Assembly: GCA_003415625.1 (NCBI GenBank)
Contig: PYIU01000004.1
Location: 4,216,001 to 4,280,000, forward strand
Direction of reading: 5' to 3'
DNA: 64,000 nucleotides
Source of the DNA: Aquanectria penicillioides
Taxonomy: Eukaryota; Ascomycota; Sordariomycetes; Hypocreales; Nectriaceae
Shown here: positions 20,964 through 33,922 of the stretch, piece by piece
Layout of the letters: each line of letters opens with the position of its first letter
How positions within the stretch are numbered: position 1 is the first letter of the stretch
Translations under genes and position numbers: made by a program
The notes under the pieces: generated by a model
Told to the model about the DNA's origin: nothing
What the model saw: the letters and a program-made list of their open reading frames with translations, nothing else
Database searches by the model: none

Positions 20964-23900
20964 ATGGCAGAGTCCACTGCAAAAGAAATCATGTCAGGAG
21001 CCGTATCCAGCGATATTTCAAACGAGTCGGACGTGGCCAAAGCCTCTGATACAAGCGGGAAATCAACCAATACGCCTTTATCAGTCTCAAAAGAGACGTT
21101 TCAGGACACAACATCTGCTCCTAACTTAGAGCTGAATCAAGACGATGCAGCAGCCAGCAGGGACAAGGAGTCTCATCCAATTAAAAGAAGGCAAATTGAG
21201 GCTCAGGAGACAAATCCCAAGAAGCGAGGTTCTGATGAAAAATTGCAAGAGGATGACTTGAGTGAAACTGACTTATTCAAACTCGAGCGAGAGGCGATGG
21301 GGCGCTCATTTCTCACCGGATCTGCGAGGTCTCTTGCACATCGAAGGCAGAATGCGTCGAAAAGATTATTGCAATCTAAAGCATACACTGAGCTAATAGA
21401 AGACCGAATCATCGACTTAGAGGAAAAGGTTCGTCAACTCAGAGGAGACCGACCCCCAGTAGATCAGAGCAGTTCCACCGGGGATCTCCCTTTAATCCCT
21501 GACATTAGAGAGCTCAGTTGGGCAGAATTCAGTCCCCAGCAAGAACCCAACCCTGAGATGGTGGCTAAGGATTGGATTCACTGCCAAGAAATCGACCGAG
21601 AACCAAAACATATCATTGAGCTTCTCAATGAGCAACCAAGATATAACAACGCATTTGTAAAGACTTCAAGTTCCTCGTCTCCCAAGGTCTTCAGAGTCCC
21701 AGCCCCAGCCACTATTGCATCGATTGCGGTCCAGGACACGGCTCAACTGACAAGCCCCTATCGCATCAGAATACGATCAAAGCTTCTTATCAAAATTCTA
21801 AAGGAACTCACAGGTTGTAAGACCAGTCTAGGTCCCCATGGACATCGGTTGTTATTCCTGCGGCCATTCAAACTTCTTATGTGTTTTGAGAAGGAGATTC
21901 GGAAAGGTCTACAAGCATTGAGCCAATTATTCGAAAATTCAAAAACGGGTAAGCTCTCCTATTTATCTATTATTAAATTTAATACTGCCCGTGCAACCCT
22001 AATTCAACTTCATCCTCTTTTTCATATCCAATGCAAGAACCACAGTTTCTACCCTAATAAAGAGTTTACGTCGAATATTAAACCAGACCTCGCCAAGTTT
22101 GCCGGTCCACCCAAAGAAACACAATCACCTGAAGCACTAGAACACCTGAAGATATTATGTGCAACAATGGACAAATATTTAACACGTCCTATGGAGCTTC
22201 AGAGTGGCTTAGGTCATGATGACTCGACGGTCTCATTCCATGACCTGTGGTTGATATTCAAGCCTGGGTACGAGGTGGTTTTCAACAAAACATCTCAGAC
22301 GCAACTGTCAGTTTCTATAGTCCAACCATATTCTCAACCCCTTCTAATGAGTTCTATTATTCTAACTAATATGGCCAAAAAATACAGATACAGAGTCATT
22401 AACACTACTGGAGGTCGAGATGTTTTTTGGCCTGTTGATCCACCAGAACTTCACGCTTCCAAGAAACTCAAGGAAGAAGGTTACTCCGATGGCAGTTTTA
22501 TAATAGAGTGCCTCTTTATTCATTTTGATGGTATTCATTTTGGTCCAGTTAACAAGACATTTCAAATTCGGAAGTTTGAAGGTGAAAAGAAAATCACTTC
22601 ATTGCCAATCGTCCCTCTGCGGTGTTACCAAGACGAGGACGCAATTCGCGAAACGCTTATTCAAAGAGGCAGAAGCTTTTTCGAGTTGTCGAATTCGAGG
22701 ATTTCTTCCCACCGCAAGTATAAGGGGCTAACACTAGACCAGAATCAGGAACAGGTGAGGACACCTCCTTCAAGATTTTTCCAAGTATGTGACCATATTC
22801 ACATGCTAAGATTATGTCTCACGTAGGTTGAATCTGAGGTCATCATAGACTTTGAGCTGGCATTTCTGGAGAAAAAAGATAGGAAGCCTGAACTCGGACT
22901 TGAAGGCCGGATCGTTTCTGATGACCATCGAGAGTTTCGAGGCATATCGTTGTTCAATCGTTTTTGTGATAGAGAAGGTTGTTGCAGCAACGACGCCATA
23001 TTCGCCGACTACGAGGTTGATGAGCACGAACGCAGTCATTTCAAGGAAAATTACAAGGGTCTTCTCGAGTTGGTTCCAGTTGGTTCCAATCAGCTAAGTG
23101 AGCAACAATTAGCTTTGCTCCCATCTCAGGTACACGGTTTCGTGTTGCGAACTAGAAGATGGGCCACCCTTGATATAACGCTTCTCGGTAATCCAGAGTA
23201 TGGAGACGGCTGGGGCAATCTTATCATCGAAAAAGACATTAAAGAGACAGTCCTTGCCCTCGTCGAGAATCATCACAAACCCAAAGACTCTCACGTCAGA
23301 CCCGATGGAGCCGTCACGTCTGTGGACTTGGTTCAGGGGAAAGGCAAAGGGCTCATCATTCTTCTCCACGGAGAGCCTGGGGTTGGAAAGACAAGCACAG
23401 CGGAGTGTGTTGCTGCACATACAAAACGACCATTATTCCCCATCACCTGTGGAGACATTGGAGACAAAGCAGAAACTGTCGAGGCAAACTTAGAGAAGAA
23501 TTTCCAGCTAGCTCACAAGTGGGGATGTGTGTTGCTGCTTGATGAAGCCGATATCTTTCTAAGCGCGCGTGACGAGAATATTCAGAGAAATGCAATTGTA
23601 TCTGGTAAGGGAGACATTCCACGACATCCACCAGACCCTTGGATTCCTTGGTTAACAAACATTTGATAGTGTTCCTCAGGAGCCTCGAGTACTACAGCGT
23701 GAGCCTCTTCAATTCTGTCGTCTATCAGAGCCTTAGCTTCTGGCGGACAATTTAGAAGCCCTTTACTAACGCCAATTTTAGGGCATACTTTTCCTCACTA
23801 CCAACCGAGTCGGCCAGATGGACAGGGCTTTCAAGTCTCGCATTCATCTCAGCCTTTTATACAAAAAGCTTAATCTCGATCGTACTATTCGTATATGGGA

Positions 23901-24587
23901 AAACAATATCAATATGATTCAAGAGCAATTCAAAAAGGAAGGGAGAACTATTATCTGTTCTCGCGACGAGATCATCCGGTTTGCTAAACGACATTTCCGT
24001 GAACTTTCGAAATCGAAAGAGCTGAACGTTTGGAACGGGAGGTACGTCTTGTCGAGATCTTTGTGATATCCGAATCCCACTTCTATATGCCAGATATTGG
24101 CTCGAGGTTTCTTTAGTAGGGTATTCACAAGTATTGGCCATGTATCTGATCGTAACGCAGGCAAATTCGAAATGCATTTCAAACTGCCATCGCCATTGCC
24201 AACTATGAAGCGAGTCAACGGACCAAACTTGGCGCAGGCAATGCATCCCCCATCCTAAACTCGGAAGGTTTTAAGAAAGTAGCAAGGAGTGCTAAGCAAT
24301 TTGACAAGTATCTCAAAGAGGTGACACTTTCAACTGACTTCGAGTTTGCCAAGACAACCAGTTTAAGAGATGATGAGTATAAATCAAGCAGCTCCAGTAG
24401 CAGTGACTCAAGTGGCTTGGAATCTACCGATGATGACAATGATGGTAGGAAGAGCAAGAGGAAGAAAGGCAAAAAGCAGTCCAAGAAGCGGCGGAAGAGG
24501 GGCGAGGAAGACGACGACGACGTCAGTTCGAGTGAATATTCATCCACATCTGGCAATGATCGAAGGCAAAAGAAGAAGAAAAGATAA
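20964..24587 (+). CDS. AAA-type ATPase of the fungal DUF7025 family
   Basis: Five exons (20964-22754, 22827-23604, 23670-23698, 23782-24041, 24161-24587) total 1094 aa in one frame; exon 3 is only 29 nt. The N-terminal third is charged and disordered with a helical stretch near residues 140-160. The DUF7025-type region contains FHDLWLIFKPGYEVVF. The AAA module has Walker A HGEPGVGKTSTAE, Walker B VLLLDEADIF, sensor 1 FLTTNRVGQMDRAFKSRI with arginine-finger region, and a lid. The tail is unusual: a Ser run, acidic patches and Lys/Arg blocks (KRKKGKKQSKKRRKRG, then KKKKR), which could be nuclear signals. The family is expanded in filamentous fungi; its cellular job is unknown. It lies 585 bp after the lipase-like gene, and a link is possible but unproven. 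Confidence 0.85.
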
Positions 24588-25006
24588 CAGAAAATATGGG
24601 CAACCTTGATATTATACCTTTTTGGGTCAATAGTATTGAGTTGAAAGCGTAACTAGGCGAATGCTATCACAATCTCACTTCCCAATTCCAGGCATTGGCC
24701 TATGAAACACAATAAAATCCTGTCAGAAGTGTCCATTTTCACAAGAGGCGTCAGTTTGTCAAATCCAGCTTCTGGCCAACTTCGTGATCAATCATTGGTA
24801 CCCGCTAATAACCGATTAAGGATTATTTTGAACCTGCGGAAGCTGGAATAACGAACATCTTGATCTTAAGAAACGAGGATGGCTGATTTCATCTCTATCA
24901 AGCAGCAACATGTCTTTGTATCAAGCTAGGTTTATGATCCATTGTGAAGATACTCCTCTCTAACCCTCAAGTTATGACATGACCTGCTCCAATATGCTTC
25001 ATGAAT
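24588..25006. other. Gene-free spacer between convergent genes
   Basis: 419 bp of AT-rich sequence; nothing recognised. Confidence 0.4.
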
Positions 25007-26988
25007 CTATGATTGGTGACTTGGATTATGCATAGCAACACTCTCCCAAACTGACTTCGCTAGAGCGTCAGTGATAGGGTCATATTGCCACACTACCATT
25101 CGAAGGTGTTCCCTTGCCGCCTCCCATCGGCTGCAACCCGTCTTGGAGATCCATTTCCGGACGAACTCTTCGAAAACAGGCTTGAAGACCTTTGCCTTTG
25201 GGCCCTGGTTGTCCATTTCGTGCCTTGCTATACTGAAGGCCCCTACGAATGCCCTCCACAGCCAAAAGTCTGAGTTCCTGGTATGACCAGGCTCACGAAG
25301 ATAGTCTTCCTGATCTAGATCTCCCTTCAGGATGAAAAGAACGCGGCGATGAAGACGGCTTTCCATAGATTTGCCGGCGTTCCATACACCTAGAACTGTG
25401 TTCATGTACAGCCCAATTGCAGAAGAAGCACCTGACCAAGAAGCCATTAGCTCTTTGGAGGATTGGCTAGTTGTGCCTTGTGGTGGATTGTGTGACATGG
25501 AGCTTACGTGCCCGTTGACAAATGCAAGGAGTAGCCTTGTGGGAGCACCTTCGATCCACATCTGATCCAGATGACCACCAACTTCATACACTGCATCCAT
25601 GTCCACTTGCTTCCTCACTTCTACAGTACCAGTCATCGTCCTCAAGCATTCAATCATCAAGGACGCATCAACATGCCGGAATTGAACGCCGGGTGGGGGA
25701 CGTTGAAAAATGAGGGGAATACTCTCAATGCCTTCAGTCTAGTCGACAAACCACCTCGCTCAATAAGATGCCATTGGTGCATGTGGGCCCCAATCTGATT
25801 GGGTCCCAGTTCAATACCGGGTGTTGATCCATTCAATACGTCAATGAAATCTTCAAGTCGACTCTTCACGCCGTGAAGAAAATTGTAGGTTCTGGTCAGG
25901 ATGTAAATATGTTGTCAGCCATGGGTTTAGGGGTAGGACCTACAGAAGTAAATAACGGCTGGACAGCTCCTCTTCTGGGCTGAACTCGGTCTGACGCTGT
26001 AACTTGATGGGTCGATACAAATCCATGAATCTCATGAGCCCATCGATGTGAGTTTCTGCGGTTTTAACGTCCCCAAGACAACACTATTTGATGTTAACAG
26101 TGCATCAGTGGGGGTTGTTCTGGGGTTCTCAGCCTTACTTCGGTAAAGGCCAGGGTACAAATCTCCCTAATACAAGCGATAACTTCTCTGGGTTTAATAC
26201 CCCGCAACCACTCATTTACCAGCTTCATGGCTTCGATCTTGTGGAAAAGGAATGTCGATTCAAAGGCTGTCAGGTTGCCAACGTTCCATGCGTAATGCAT
26301 AGCCGCAACAAGAAGGGCATTGCGAAGAGTGTCCTGACTCTGCATTGCCAGGGCCAGACTGCAACGTTGGAGATTAGTAAATACCCCTCGCCTAAAATGC
26401 ACTGCAACTTACCAATCCTTCCGTGTGGCAGAGTCGGTGTCGGTCACAATTGCTCGTTCAGCTTTACAGACTGCGGCTCCACTTAGACGCCAATACTGCA
26501 ATATTGTTGAGTGAATAAGCACTTACAGTAATGAAAGAGCTCCGTCGATTTGAAGGGCATCGAAGGTAAGCTATCGAATGGGTCCACGGCGAAAGACACG
26601 GAGAATGTCAGGTTGGAAGATGGGGCCATCCAGGGCTGCTGTTCGCCAGGCAGCCTGGCTTTCCTCCGGTCACGCAGGGGGAGGTGTTCCGGGGAAGGGT
26701 ATTCACATTCCCGATCGTTGTTTGAGCAATTGAAGCTGAGAGAACATGGTTAGCCATCGCGTTGATCGCCGTTAGCCCTCAAAATGAGTGGGACTTGGCC
26801 GTGTATTCTGCCGGAAATGGAATGGAGACCACATAAACTGACCATATCGGCCGGCGCTCGTCACACCTCTGATGTTTGACTCTGCAAGTCAGGCATCCTG
26901 TGCGGCTCCGAGTATGTTTCTTCCGGGATCGATGGGCGACAACCAAGGTTTCGCCTTCGCCGCTGGTCGCCAGGTTTCCGGAACCCAT
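25007..26988 (-). CDS. Zn2Cys6 transcription factor with fungal-specific regulatory domain, frame disrupted
   Basis: Start at ATG 26988 (MGSGNLATSGEGE). Exon 1 (26843-26988) and exon 2 (26527-26735) join to a classic Zn2Cys6 cluster: GCLTCRVKHQRCDERRPI then CFNCSNNDRECEYP, all six Cys present. The Fungal_trans_2-type domain follows (AMQSQDTLRNALLVAAMHYAW; TFLFHKIEAMKLVNEWL; later FWLWRAFVGAFSIARHEM). Two problems exist. The intron at about 26496-26526 does not keep the frame with the splice sites I can see. Near 25659 the frame changes between LMRP and MIECLRTM, as expected if one base is missing in a short A run. The last exon ends at 25007 (NPSHQS). It is divergent from the SDR gene at 27399 and may regulate it. 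Confidence 0.7.
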
Positions 26989-27398
26989 TTTTACTCGTGT
27001 GGCGGTTTCAATGCAGCCTGATGGCCTTCTTCGCGTTGCTTGGATGAGGAACGAAGGAAAAACAATCGTGAACAACACAATCGCAATGGATCTAACCTAG
27101 TAAGATTAGGAGACACCATAGACGGTCAGCGCTAATGAGCGAGCACAGGGCATGACGTAAGGTCAATGCTACGGAATTAATGCAACTAAGCCTCTTTTGG
27201 AAAAATAGTCGGCACCCTGGTCAAGTTAAAACTATCGCCAGAATCCTTTCAAGGTATCAACAAGCTAGTATTTAAAGACGAGAAAACTCCATTGATTCCA
27301 ACGCCAGAGAACAGATTCATTCTGTAGACCTTTTTCAATTTCATCAGTCTGATATTCGAGACTTGCTCGATTTTGCTACATAAACCTTTACGGCAATC
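26989..27398. promoter_or_regulatory. Divergent promoter between Zn2Cys6 regulator and SDR
   Basis: 410 bp between divergent starts. A TATA-like TATTTAAAG lies at 27269-27277, about 125 bp before the SDR ATG. Confidence 0.45.
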
Positions 27399-28482
27399 AT
27401 GTTCAACGGTCACACTCTTGTAAGTCCTCTCTTACCGCCAAGAGGTCAGCAAAATTATGTAATTACACATGCTTACTGTTACCGTGAGACAGACGATTCG
27501 AAATGAGCCGTACGAAGCCATCTCTCCCCTTCGCCCCGAGCTGTCTCACGCGGGAAAGACGGTGCTCGTCTGTGGCGGATCCACCGGAATCGGACACGCA
27601 ATTGCCAGAAACTTTTGCATTGCCGGTGCTGGCAAGTTGATACTCACAGGCCGTCGTCCAGATGTCCTGCAAGAGGCTGTTTCCAAACTCAAGTCTAACT
27701 ACCCTAAGACTGAGGTAGTTGGGAAGCCATGTGATCTCTTCGTCCATGAGGAGGCCCAAGGCCTCTGGGACGGGCTCCAAAAGGACTCGGTCGCTGTTGA
27801 TGTGCTAGTTCTCAATGCAGTTCATGTGCCAGCCATGCAGCCAATCTTGGAGCAGGGCACTGATAGACTGTGGCAAGACTTTGAAGCCAATGTGCGATTG
27901 CAACTATACGTCGTAGAGAGGTTTTACAAGCAACCGAACCACTCTAAGCAGAAGGTAGGTTCCCTCCCGTTGACATCCAATCTTTCATTTTCGGAAACTT
28001 ACTGTTGTTTTAATCGAAATAATAGGTCTGCCTTTATCTCGCAACCCAGGATATTCACCGTTGGGATAGTGCCCCTCAAATGCCGGGCTACCAGTTGACC
28101 AAGAATTCATTTACCTGCGTTTTGCAGCAAATCGCTCGTGACACTTCGCCTGATTTGATGCAGGTGGTCAGCTTCCACCCTTCTGTTGTGTTTACTGAAG
28201 CAGCTGCCAAGGCCGGTTACACCAAAGACACCTTGCCCTGGACTGATGGTATGGCAATCCTCCCTCGAAAATCGATGTCTGAATGTTGTTGTTGACGATC
28301 GGTTGTGTGTAGAAAACTTGCCTGGCCAGTTTGCCGTCTGGGCTGCCTCTCCCGAAGCGAAATTCCTACACGGTAGATTTGTTTGGTGCACCTGGGACGT
28401 TGAGGAACTAGCTTCGGCCAAGATCAAGAGCGAGCTTGAAGCTGACCCATGGCTGCTCAAGGTCGGGGTGAAGGGCTTGTAA
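27399..28482 (+). CDS. Short-chain dehydrogenase/reductase
   Basis: Four exons (27399-27419, 27493-27954, 28026-28248, 28313-28482) give 291 aa. The 7-codon first exon (MFNGHTL) is supported by a good donor and frame. Cofactor loop is VLVCGGSTGIGHAIA (TGxxxGxG class); the Asp-containing KPCDLFVHEEA and VLVLNAVH correspond to adenine-ring and NNAG positions; the active site is YQLTK (Tyr-x3-Lys) in exon 3, preceded by ATQDIHRWDSAP where the catalytic Ser lies. The C-terminus (AVWAASPEAKFLHGRFVWCTWDVEEL) is typical of fungal SDRs. Cytosolic NAD(P)-dependent oxidoreductase; substrate unknown. Confidence 0.85.
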
Positions 28483-29226
28483 GGGTCTTTGCACAAGCAA
28501 TACTATATCAAAATAGATAAAGAATAGGGCCCCATACGATAACTCAGCGCCTGATTCCACCACTCAATCCGAATATGGCGAGCGAGTGGGATAATTATCC
28601 GTCCCAAGGTTTACAGTTCCGAATGATTTGTCATGTCCGATCAACTCCGACAGTTCCGACTTTTGAAGCCTCAACCCCACAAAGCATACGTAAGCTACCC
28701 TAGAGCGATGCCGATCGCCAAGACGTTAGGTCTGCAGTCTCCGGGATAGCTCTACGGCAGATTGATTGATTAGATCTCCGAAAATCGGACATTTTACGCT
28801 TAGAGATGCATGCAGATTGATAATCGTCTAAGTGGAGTGAAGCATTTGTGTGACAGGACTGAATGTTGAGTTATTGGGTGTGTGGGTGATAGAAGGGTAA
28901 AGAATTAGCCCGGCAAAACTGTCCAGAATGGTGTTGATTAATTTTCGCATTACACTCACACTCAGCCAGAGTCATGAAAACACTTCACGGCCGAGCGATT
29001 GCGGAACATTTGTCAAACAATACCGAGAAACTTGAATATAGCTTCGCGTTGCACCGCAACAAAGCGAGTTACGAAATTAGTAATTCATCACGCGCGCGCG
29101 TCGATGTAATGGCCGACAAACAACAAATGCCGAACTCGGCGCTGGTGTCGGACGTCCGTATATCCGTATACCCGGACTTCCGCGTCCCGACATAAAAGCC
29201 CTCGGAATGTCTATTACAGTGGCATC
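28483..29226. other. Gene-free spacer
   Basis: 744 bp with no convincing coding region; an open frame at 28974-29195 has no features. Promoter of the oxidoreductase at 29227. Confidence 0.4.
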
Positions 29227-30842
29227 ATGTTTTGGTCTGTTCTATTTTTGGCCTTTTGTTTATCTCATCTGATAAGCTTAAAGATCAGTTCTCGCGTCCA
29301 GGAATACGACGTTGCGAATATCAACATGGTTGGAGGGCTCAAGAATGTCGTCGTGCTCGGTGGGTCCTATGTTGGACTGGTATGTGTTCGCCTGGTTTGG
29401 TGATGTTATGGTCTGAGCTAACCAGTTGTCCAGGGCGCAGTGAAGGAGTTGACCACCGCGCTACCAAAGACTCACCGAGTAAGTCACGTTGCCTGACAAA
29501 TCCTCTAGGTACCCATGGCTCTAAACATTGCTTGACATAGGTGCTCTTGGTTGAACCTCATAGCCATTTCCACCATCTCTTCGCGTTTGTAAGTGGCATG
29601 ATTTCCTCCTCTTGTGCCCCGCTCACTCATAACGAAGCCGAGATTTGCCATCTTGCCAAACCATGAGCACAAAGCATTCGTCCCTTACTCGGGTGCCTTT
29701 TCTTCGGCCGCAGAGCCATCACAGCATGCGGTGATCAGGGCCAAGGCCATCTCTCTGGCAAAAGACCACGTGGTTCTCGACCGGGACTGGCAGGGCTCTA
29801 ACAAGGTTCCATTCGAGTTCGTCGTGGTCACCACGGGTACCCGTCTGTCGCCTCCGGGATCAATGGAGCACGATGATAAGGCCTTGTCCATCGATTATTT
29901 CAAGAATTACCAGTCAAAGGTCAAGGATGCCAAGACTATCGTGCTCGTTGGTGGTGGTGCCGTTGGTGTTCAGATGGCCACCGATCTGAAGGAGATTTAT
30001 CCTGAGAAGGACGTCACACTTGTTCACTCGCGAGACCGATTGATGCAACTCTACCACCCCAAGATGGATGAAATCATCCGAGATCGCTTCCAGGAGCTTG
30101 GAGTCAAGTAAGCAATCACTGCGTTCTTGTTGGTGTTCATGCGCTAATTGGCCTTTGACAGGGTTATCACAGGCACTCGTGCCGTGGTTCCTCCCGGTGG
30201 CTTCCCTACTGATGGCAGCAACTTTGAGCTGGAGCTCAAGGATGGTCGCAAGATTCCCGCTAACCTCATCATCCCGGCTACGGGTCAGACGCCCAACAAC
30301 CAATTCCTCAAGGACCTTGAGCCGACTGCTGGCAGCACCATCCTCAATGCTGCGAACGGCTTCATCAATGTTCTCCCAACTCTGCAGTTCCAGGATCCCA
30401 AGTACCCCAACTTCTTTGCTGCTGGTGATATTGCCGATAGCGGAGCTCACAAAGCCGCCCGTCCTGGTATGGGCCAGGCCAAAGTTGTCGCCGACAACAT
30501 TGTTGCCATGATTGCTGGCAAGCAGCCTACTGAAAACCTTGTTGTCACACCCCCTGCGATCCATCTTACTCTAGGCTTGGTAAGTGTCTTGAAAAGGAAA
30601 AGGAAAAGAGATGAGGGCTAACGATTTGTTCAGACGAAGAACATGATCTTCAGAAACCCCGATACGAAGAATGGTCAGACAGAGCCCTGGGTTAACATGA
30701 AGGACGAGTAAGTCATGCTGAGTTTCAATATCTCGATACATATTGGCTAACAAAACGCAGTGGCAAAGCAGACATGGGCATTGACTCCATTTGGGAGAGA
30801 CGGGGCGTCAAGGTTACAAGGAACGAGGACTACCATCTCTAG
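29227..30842 (+). CDS. AMID/FSP1-like FAD-dependent oxidoreductase with N-terminal membrane anchor
   Basis: Seven exons (29227-29379, 29434-29478, 29541-29588, 29638-30107, 30162-30579, 30634-30707, 30761-30842) give 429 aa in one frame. The N-terminus MFWSVLFLAFCLSHLISLKI is a hydrophobic anchor or signal; the enzyme core starts at MVGGLKNVVVLGGSYVG (FAD-binding Rossmann motif). Further marks are FVVVTTGTR, the NAD(P)H Rossmann motif VLVGGGAVGVQMA, and the FAD motif FFAAGDIADSG. This is the AIF-M2/AMID/FSP1 family, which in other organisms reduces quinones with NAD(P)H. The last three exons carry the tail (RGVKVTRNEDYHL). A start at the inner ATG 29326 would lack the anchor. Confidence 0.85.
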
Positions 30843-31091
30843 AGTAGAGGTCATGTATAATTAAAAAGGCGATAGACCCTTTGGCGAGATTTGGCTAGGG
30901 TCTTACCATCAGCCAAATAATAAATAGCGATGCTGATAGATACCGACATTTGAGGATCGCTATGGGTAAGATTTAGGTGATGCCGAATAATGGGCCAGCT
31001 TCCGTGACGACATATCTTGGAACCGTACATAAAAGAGACGTTGCATAATATCAAGGATGGTCACGACAACCAATTGATAAAATATACTTGC

Positions 31092-33330
31092 CTACAAATT
31101 CCGACTCCTGTGTTCATTCCAAGATGTACGCAAAGCATTCAATACCGAACTCGTTGGCCAAGCATGCTCCCTCTCCAATGTCAACATCAAATCCACAATC
31201 GCATCCTGTTCGCCTGGATCATGAAAGTACTCCCCACACATTGATATTCCCACTCCCGCAGTTACCATTGCAGCTTGAAACTTTTTATCGCATAGGGCTA
31301 AACCACATATCCGTCGCGTTGACTGCCTCAGTGAATCCTCCATTGCCTGGTATGCAGCGCTCGCTCCGATACCGATTCGTTGTATTTTCGAATCATGAAC
31401 CGCGAGGACGATTTTCGCAAGTTCGATATGCTGCAGAGCCATCACCTGGCACTGATTGGCGAGCCAAATCGTTGGAAAATACTGCGCGTTCCTTGGGTCT
31501 CTGTCCTTGTAGTAGAGCGGCGCGAAATGTAGTAGCGGACTCTCATCCAAGAATTTCTCAAATGCCTTTAGCGCATCCCATTGCTCCGATCTGGTCCTTC
31601 GACTCTCGTCATTTGATGGATCGCCAGCATCGTTGAAACAAAACTTCAGTACGTGGGCACACCAGCCAACGATGCAGTTGGTCCAATCGTAGTAATCGGC
31701 AGTTTCCATCCCATCGAAGGTACCATAGTTGCAGAGGGCCAAGATTGGTAGTCTGAATGGTCGGCGGTGGACGAGAACCGACCAAATTTCTTGTCGAAGG
31801 GCAATAAGACAAGCTGAGTGCCTAAGAGATGGCATAGAGGTGGCAAAAATATCTTGATCTCGAGTTGGCTGAAGTGTGATTCTCCATGAACCCTGGGATT
31901 TGTCCTGCTGGGCTTGAAATACTGCCTCGACGGCAATTGAAAACGTTTCGTGATCCATGCCTGTGAAATGTGCTTCAAGATGGTTAGAATGAGTCGACTG
32001 AAGGTTCATGAGATAGCTTACTGTCTACTTGCTCATGGTAGCGGAGGATAGTAATAGCAGTCAACGCGTCATCGCTGCATGAGTTTGCGGGATCAGTCGA
32101 AACATCCATGAGATATGATATACACTTGTTGTGGTAGTGTATAGCAGATGCTTCAGTGAGGTCCGGTAATCGTATCCCATTATATTCGACCACACCGCCA
32201 GGATCTTTTAGAGTCCAAACTTGGGTGAGAAACCTCGCAGATGCGGTACAAATTGCATACAAAAGCAAGGGACTGTACATAGCACGTATAGGCACTACAT
32301 TAACATAGTGATGGTCTCTGTCGTTTGTGTCAAACTGGACTTTGTCAGTGCGAAACGTTGATAGAGGGAGGGAAAATACTTACGGATCCTGCAAGCCTCT
32401 CGACGAAACATCGAATTAAGCAGCCCTCTTGCATGCTCAGAACCGGCGCGCTAACCCCTTGAACAGGTTTGGGTACTAGCCGAGGTACATGGCTTAGGTT
32501 CGGATCGAGTGGGACACTTCTGTGCGACGGGTGATTATTGTACGGAGAACCGTTCTGCGAGTCAGAGAGGTCAACGTCTGCCGGGCTCTCTTCTAAATGC
32601 TCGTGTTGCCATCTCGGTGCGAAGTCTTCTGGTTCCGGGTAAGGGATTCCTGAAGCCTTGTCATACCCTGAAGAACTTGGCGTGAGCAGGTCATCTGTGG
32701 TCGCATTGTCACCAGTGATGGCGTTATTGAAGCTCCCGTCTGCAGCGGCCGCAGATGGCGAGCACTCAGTGATATCGTCCCGTCCATATCGAGAAAAGGA
32801 CTGTAAAACGGCCGCGGCGTCACTCAGGGAGGTTTCCAATGTGTCGTCTGCATCGAGCGGAGGCCTTTGGATCGATCGGTTTGGTGTATTTTCGGATTCA
32901 TCAATAATGGACAGAGGGCTTTGTCGCTGTTCTGATCGATCAGCCACATGGCGGCGCCGGAGCGAACACGATTCTCACTTTGGTTGCCCGTTTGTATCCA
33001 GGTTTGATTTGGATCAAAAGCAAAAGTGTTGTGAGAGGTGATTAATCGCTTGACTTTGAAGCGTTTAGCCACTCGCACACAGCTTGAAGAACTCTTTGTG
33101 CAGTTGGCACACGGTGTTTCGCCATCACCTAGTTATTGTATGGGTTAGCAAACGAGAAGATGGCTGAGACAAACAATCCCAAGAAATCAGAACCCACATT
33201 TCAGATGCTTGTCTGCAGATGAATCAAATTCGTGAGCTTGGGGTTCCCTAATTCTCCAAGTTACATGGGATCAAAACCAACCTCTGCACTTATCGCAAGG
33301 GACAGTCCGCGTGCGGGGTTGCGGAGCCAT
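31092..33330 (-). CDS. Zn2Cys6 transcription factor, one single-base frameshift
   Basis: Five exons (33282-33330, 33198-33212, 32384-33128, 32022-32334, 31092-31972). The zinc cluster is split over three exons: exon 1 ends CDKCR, exon 2 is only 15 nt, exon 3 continues; together they read CDKCRDKHLKCDGETPCANC and then TKSSSSCVRV, a canonical cluster. The fungal-specific domain follows (MYSPLLLYAICTASARFL, then SVLVHRRPFRLPILALCNYG). In exon 3 the frame changes at about 32957, between NRVRSG and RRHVADRSEQRQ; one lost base in a short C run explains it, and adding it gives exactly 668 codons. It is tail-to-tail with the AMID-like gene and upstream of the sugar porter. Confidence 0.8.
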
Positions 33331-33922
33331 GGCATCACGGCGAGATGAAGCTGTGAGAGCTTCGATCCCAGGAGTCGCCGATTAAGGAAGCTGTTCGCCG
33401 AGCTACCGACATGGGTGGGAATGTGACGTTTTAAATGCATGAGCAAGGACACGAGATGTGCGCCCACGTATTCCCCGCACCACGCTAACATGGCACAAAT
33501 GCATGCATCCCTAGATTCTGCTGTCGCACGCTAGAGCTTGAGTTGGTTAGGTCTGGATTCTTGATGTAGCACACAGTGTCTGGGTTTTTACTAAGCAGCA
33601 TGTGGGTGTTTTTACGGGTTTTTATTCTACGTGAGGATGCAAGCTTGCGTCGATCGTATTTTAAAATAGGTGATGAATCAAACGAGACGAGGCCATAGGA
33701 GTCACACCGCAGACCTCAACTAGTACGCGAGATCTAAATTGCACACTTGGCTTAGGTTGAACGAGATTAGAAAGTGGAATGACCATGTGTATTTACACTG
33801 AATGATGTCTATGAAGACGAACAGGAGCTAGATACATGCTACAGAAGCTCAACAAATCACTTCTGTTTGTAGACACCGACTAAACTCCGCACACCACTGC
33901 ATCGGAATCGGCATTCTTCCCG
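33331..33922. other. Gene-free spacer
   Basis: 592 bp between two genes on the minus strand; it holds the promoter of the Zn2Cys6 gene and the 3' flank of the porter. Confidence 0.4.
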
